DNA from: Xenopus tropicalis
Taxonomy: Eukaryota; Chordata; Amphibia; Anura; Pipidae
Assembly: GCF_000004195.4 (NCBI RefSeq)
Contig: NC_030683.2
Location: forward strand, 74,061,764 to 74,125,763
DNA length: 64,000 nucleotides
Direction: 5' to 3'
Part shown: positions 62,330 to 64,000 of the stretch, piece by piece
Layout of the letters: every line of letters begins with the position of its first letter
How positions within the stretch are numbered: position 1 is the first letter of the stretch
The notes under the pieces: generated by a model
What the model was told of the DNA's origin: nothing
The model's input: the letters and a program-made list of their open reading frames with translations, nothing else
Database searches by the model: none
Program-made: the position numbers and the translations under genes

Positions 62330-64000
62330 ACAGCTTTAAAGGAGAAAGAAAGGTAAAAACTAAGTAAGCTTTATCAGAAAGGTCTATGTAAATACAGCCA
62401 TAAGCACTCACAGAAATGCTGCACTGACTTCTCTGTCAAAAGATTTCTTGTGTCTGTAATTCATTGCACCCTCAATTAGGTAATGCTTGGTTACAGATAT
62501 ATGACATGCGTATGACCTCAATTCCTTTCATGCTAGCAATGATCTAACATACAACACCCTATATAACTTCCTTTCACACCAACCATCACCTAATCCTTTT
62601 CATCTGATATGATCAGAAAGGATAGGGAAGGGACTGATAAGAGATAGAAAATGATAAGTAATTATGATCTCTAACTCTTGAATAACTTATAGCTGTGGGA
62701 TATGCCAATGCTATACATAAAAGATAATAAGTATGGCTTAGTCTTTTTTTGTAAAGTTAAGGTGTGTATCATAAATGGAAAAAAAATCAAGTTTTCAAAA
62801 TGGCCTCATCCATCTAATGAAAGCCTCACTGTCCTGCAGCATTAAAGAATTAAGAGCTTCACATTAGCTAAGAAGCTTGAGATCATACATGGAGTAACAG
62901 GACCAAACCACTTTACTACAATGTATAGTCCTGTCCACTTGTTTCATTTAATTAAACCATCACCCCTTTATGGTTGTTTTAATTGAAATAATGAATGTAT
63001 TTTCCCTATCATGATATCCCTCTCCGAAACACAAGCACACATAAATGCTATTTATGTATCTTTGTTTCCACCATACTTACAGAATCATTCAAGTCCATTC
63101 ACACCCTTGGGAATGCTGGATCTTGGTAACCATGGAAACTACATTAGCATGGCAACCAGAGAGGGTCCGTGAAAGAGATCACATCACAGAGTAGGAAAAT
63201 CAAACAGAGCAATTTATCTTTCTTTCAAAATTCAACAATGAAAAGCCAAAATGGAACAATGGAGGAACCAGCACAACAATCAAGCAATGGCAGTTTAAAG
63301 ACTACTGTTTATGTTTTCACAGTGAGCAAAAATAAATTAAAACTTGAATATATAGCAACTTAAAAGTTTCTTTACTCAGAAACGCAATTGCAGTCCTGAA
63401 AAGTTCATAAGGCATTACATCATGGTGTATTAGGGAGATAGATAAGAACCTATTTGTAATAGAGCAGCCCGTAAATATAAGACTTTTATAAATACATGTT
63501 TGATGTAAATGGGGTAATAAAAATGGCATATCTGTGCTATTTTCTGATACTCTTGATAACAGGTCTCTAAAAGTCTGATCAAAACCAGTGATCCTCCCTG
63601 CCAGCATTAGTTAAAAAAAAATTGAAACCCTTTATCCAGTAACACTGTTAATCTTTAAGCCAATGCTAACTGTTCCTTAAGAGGGGAACTTTCTATTGAT
63701 ATCTTTAACCACAATGTATATATTTATATACAAGCCATGAACATCCTGTAAAATATATCCTTATAAATGGTGCTTAGTCATGTCATCAGTTATAATCTTT
63801 GCACAGAGATGTAATTTGTGCCACATAACTCAAAACTTTATTTTACTATATATTAGAAGTCATATATATCCCTACATTACTATATAACTAATACACAGCA
63901 AACTATTGCTCATGGTGAGTGATGGGAAAATATGTCCTGTTTCGGAAAAAAAAAAAATGCGAAATCCATTGAAGTCAAAAGGCATATTTTCTCAGCAATT
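62330..64000. other. Upstream flank of EI24
   Basis: It begins with a partial MITE (62336-62440). I see no protein gene beyond. RFX-type X-box half-sites lie at 63126-63157. A small plus-strand open frame at 63239-63363 (ATG start) has no recognisable domain. Confidence 0.45.
63126..63157. promoter_or_regulatory. Two RFX X-box-like sites
   Basis: GTAACCATGGAAAC (63126-63139) is an inverted-repeat X-box with one off-consensus base. GCATGGCAACC (63148-63157) is a strong half-site. Their closeness suggests a regulatory element, but no attached gene is visible. Confidence 0.35.

Noticed and set aside
63169..63363. Possible small plus-strand exon ending VSKNKLKLEYIAT
   Set aside because: It starts at GTG in this reading, the internal ATG gives about 41 codons, and I recognise no family. 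Left unannotated.

Overview
This is vertebrate nuclear DNA, almost certainly from a clawed frog (Xenopus). It has spliced genes with GT-AG introns, and its proteins are close to mammalian orthologues. The repeats are amphibian in character: TTAA-flanked MITEs beginning TTAAAGG, TAA-flanked Harbinger-type MITEs, CR1 LINEs, Penelope-like elements, Tc1 and hAT elements. The choice between X. tropicalis and X. laevis cannot be settled from the window alone.

Three protein-coding genes lie head-to-tail, all on the minus strand. In transcription order they are EI24 (coding exons 60951 down to 49390, complete, 10 coding exons, 340 codons), STT3A (33448 down to 16350, complete, 17 coding exons, 705 codons) and the first two coding exons of CHEK1 (348 down to 1, running off the left edge). 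The order EI24-STT3A-CHEK1 matches the tetrapod neighbourhood known from human 11q24. Exons were placed by reading splice sites and reading-frame phase by hand. Every exon length agrees with the phase of its neighbours, and the totals equal the lengths I recall for the human proteins. STT3A is the catalytic subunit of the co-translational oligosaccharyltransferase, EI24 is a p53-inducible ER membrane protein, and CHEK1 is the DNA-damage checkpoint kinase. They share a neighbourhood, not an operon.

The gaps are built of transposons. From 1309 to 6464 sits a complete Penelope-like retroelement (PLE) with two 500-bp direct repeats, an inverted third copy, a 14-bp target-site duplication, an upstream ORF and an RT + GIY-YIG ORF. 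From 7405 to 8499 is a hAT-type element with a perfect 8-bp target duplication and an internal minisatellite. From about 8943 to 9717 is another hAT-like element with a strongly strand-asymmetric minisatellite. From about 10224 to 13225 is a nearly full-length, lightly mutated CR1 LINE. Between STT3A and EI24 (about 38.5-49 kb) lie a fossil Penelope RT, a Tc1 element carrying a CR1 fragment, two palindromic MITEs and an 888-bp hAT element. The introns carry many more MITEs, some nested.

The most interesting signals are in the PLE. Its RT ORF overlaps the upstream ORF in the -1 frame, has no AUG before a conserved-looking N-terminal block, and the overlap contains a UUUUUUA slippery heptamer in the correct register. 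Each of its three terminal repeats carries a hammerhead-ribozyme-like fold. Other points are a GC-AG intron in STT3A, nested insertions that give relative ages, and degraded hammerhead-like motifs in an EI24 intron.
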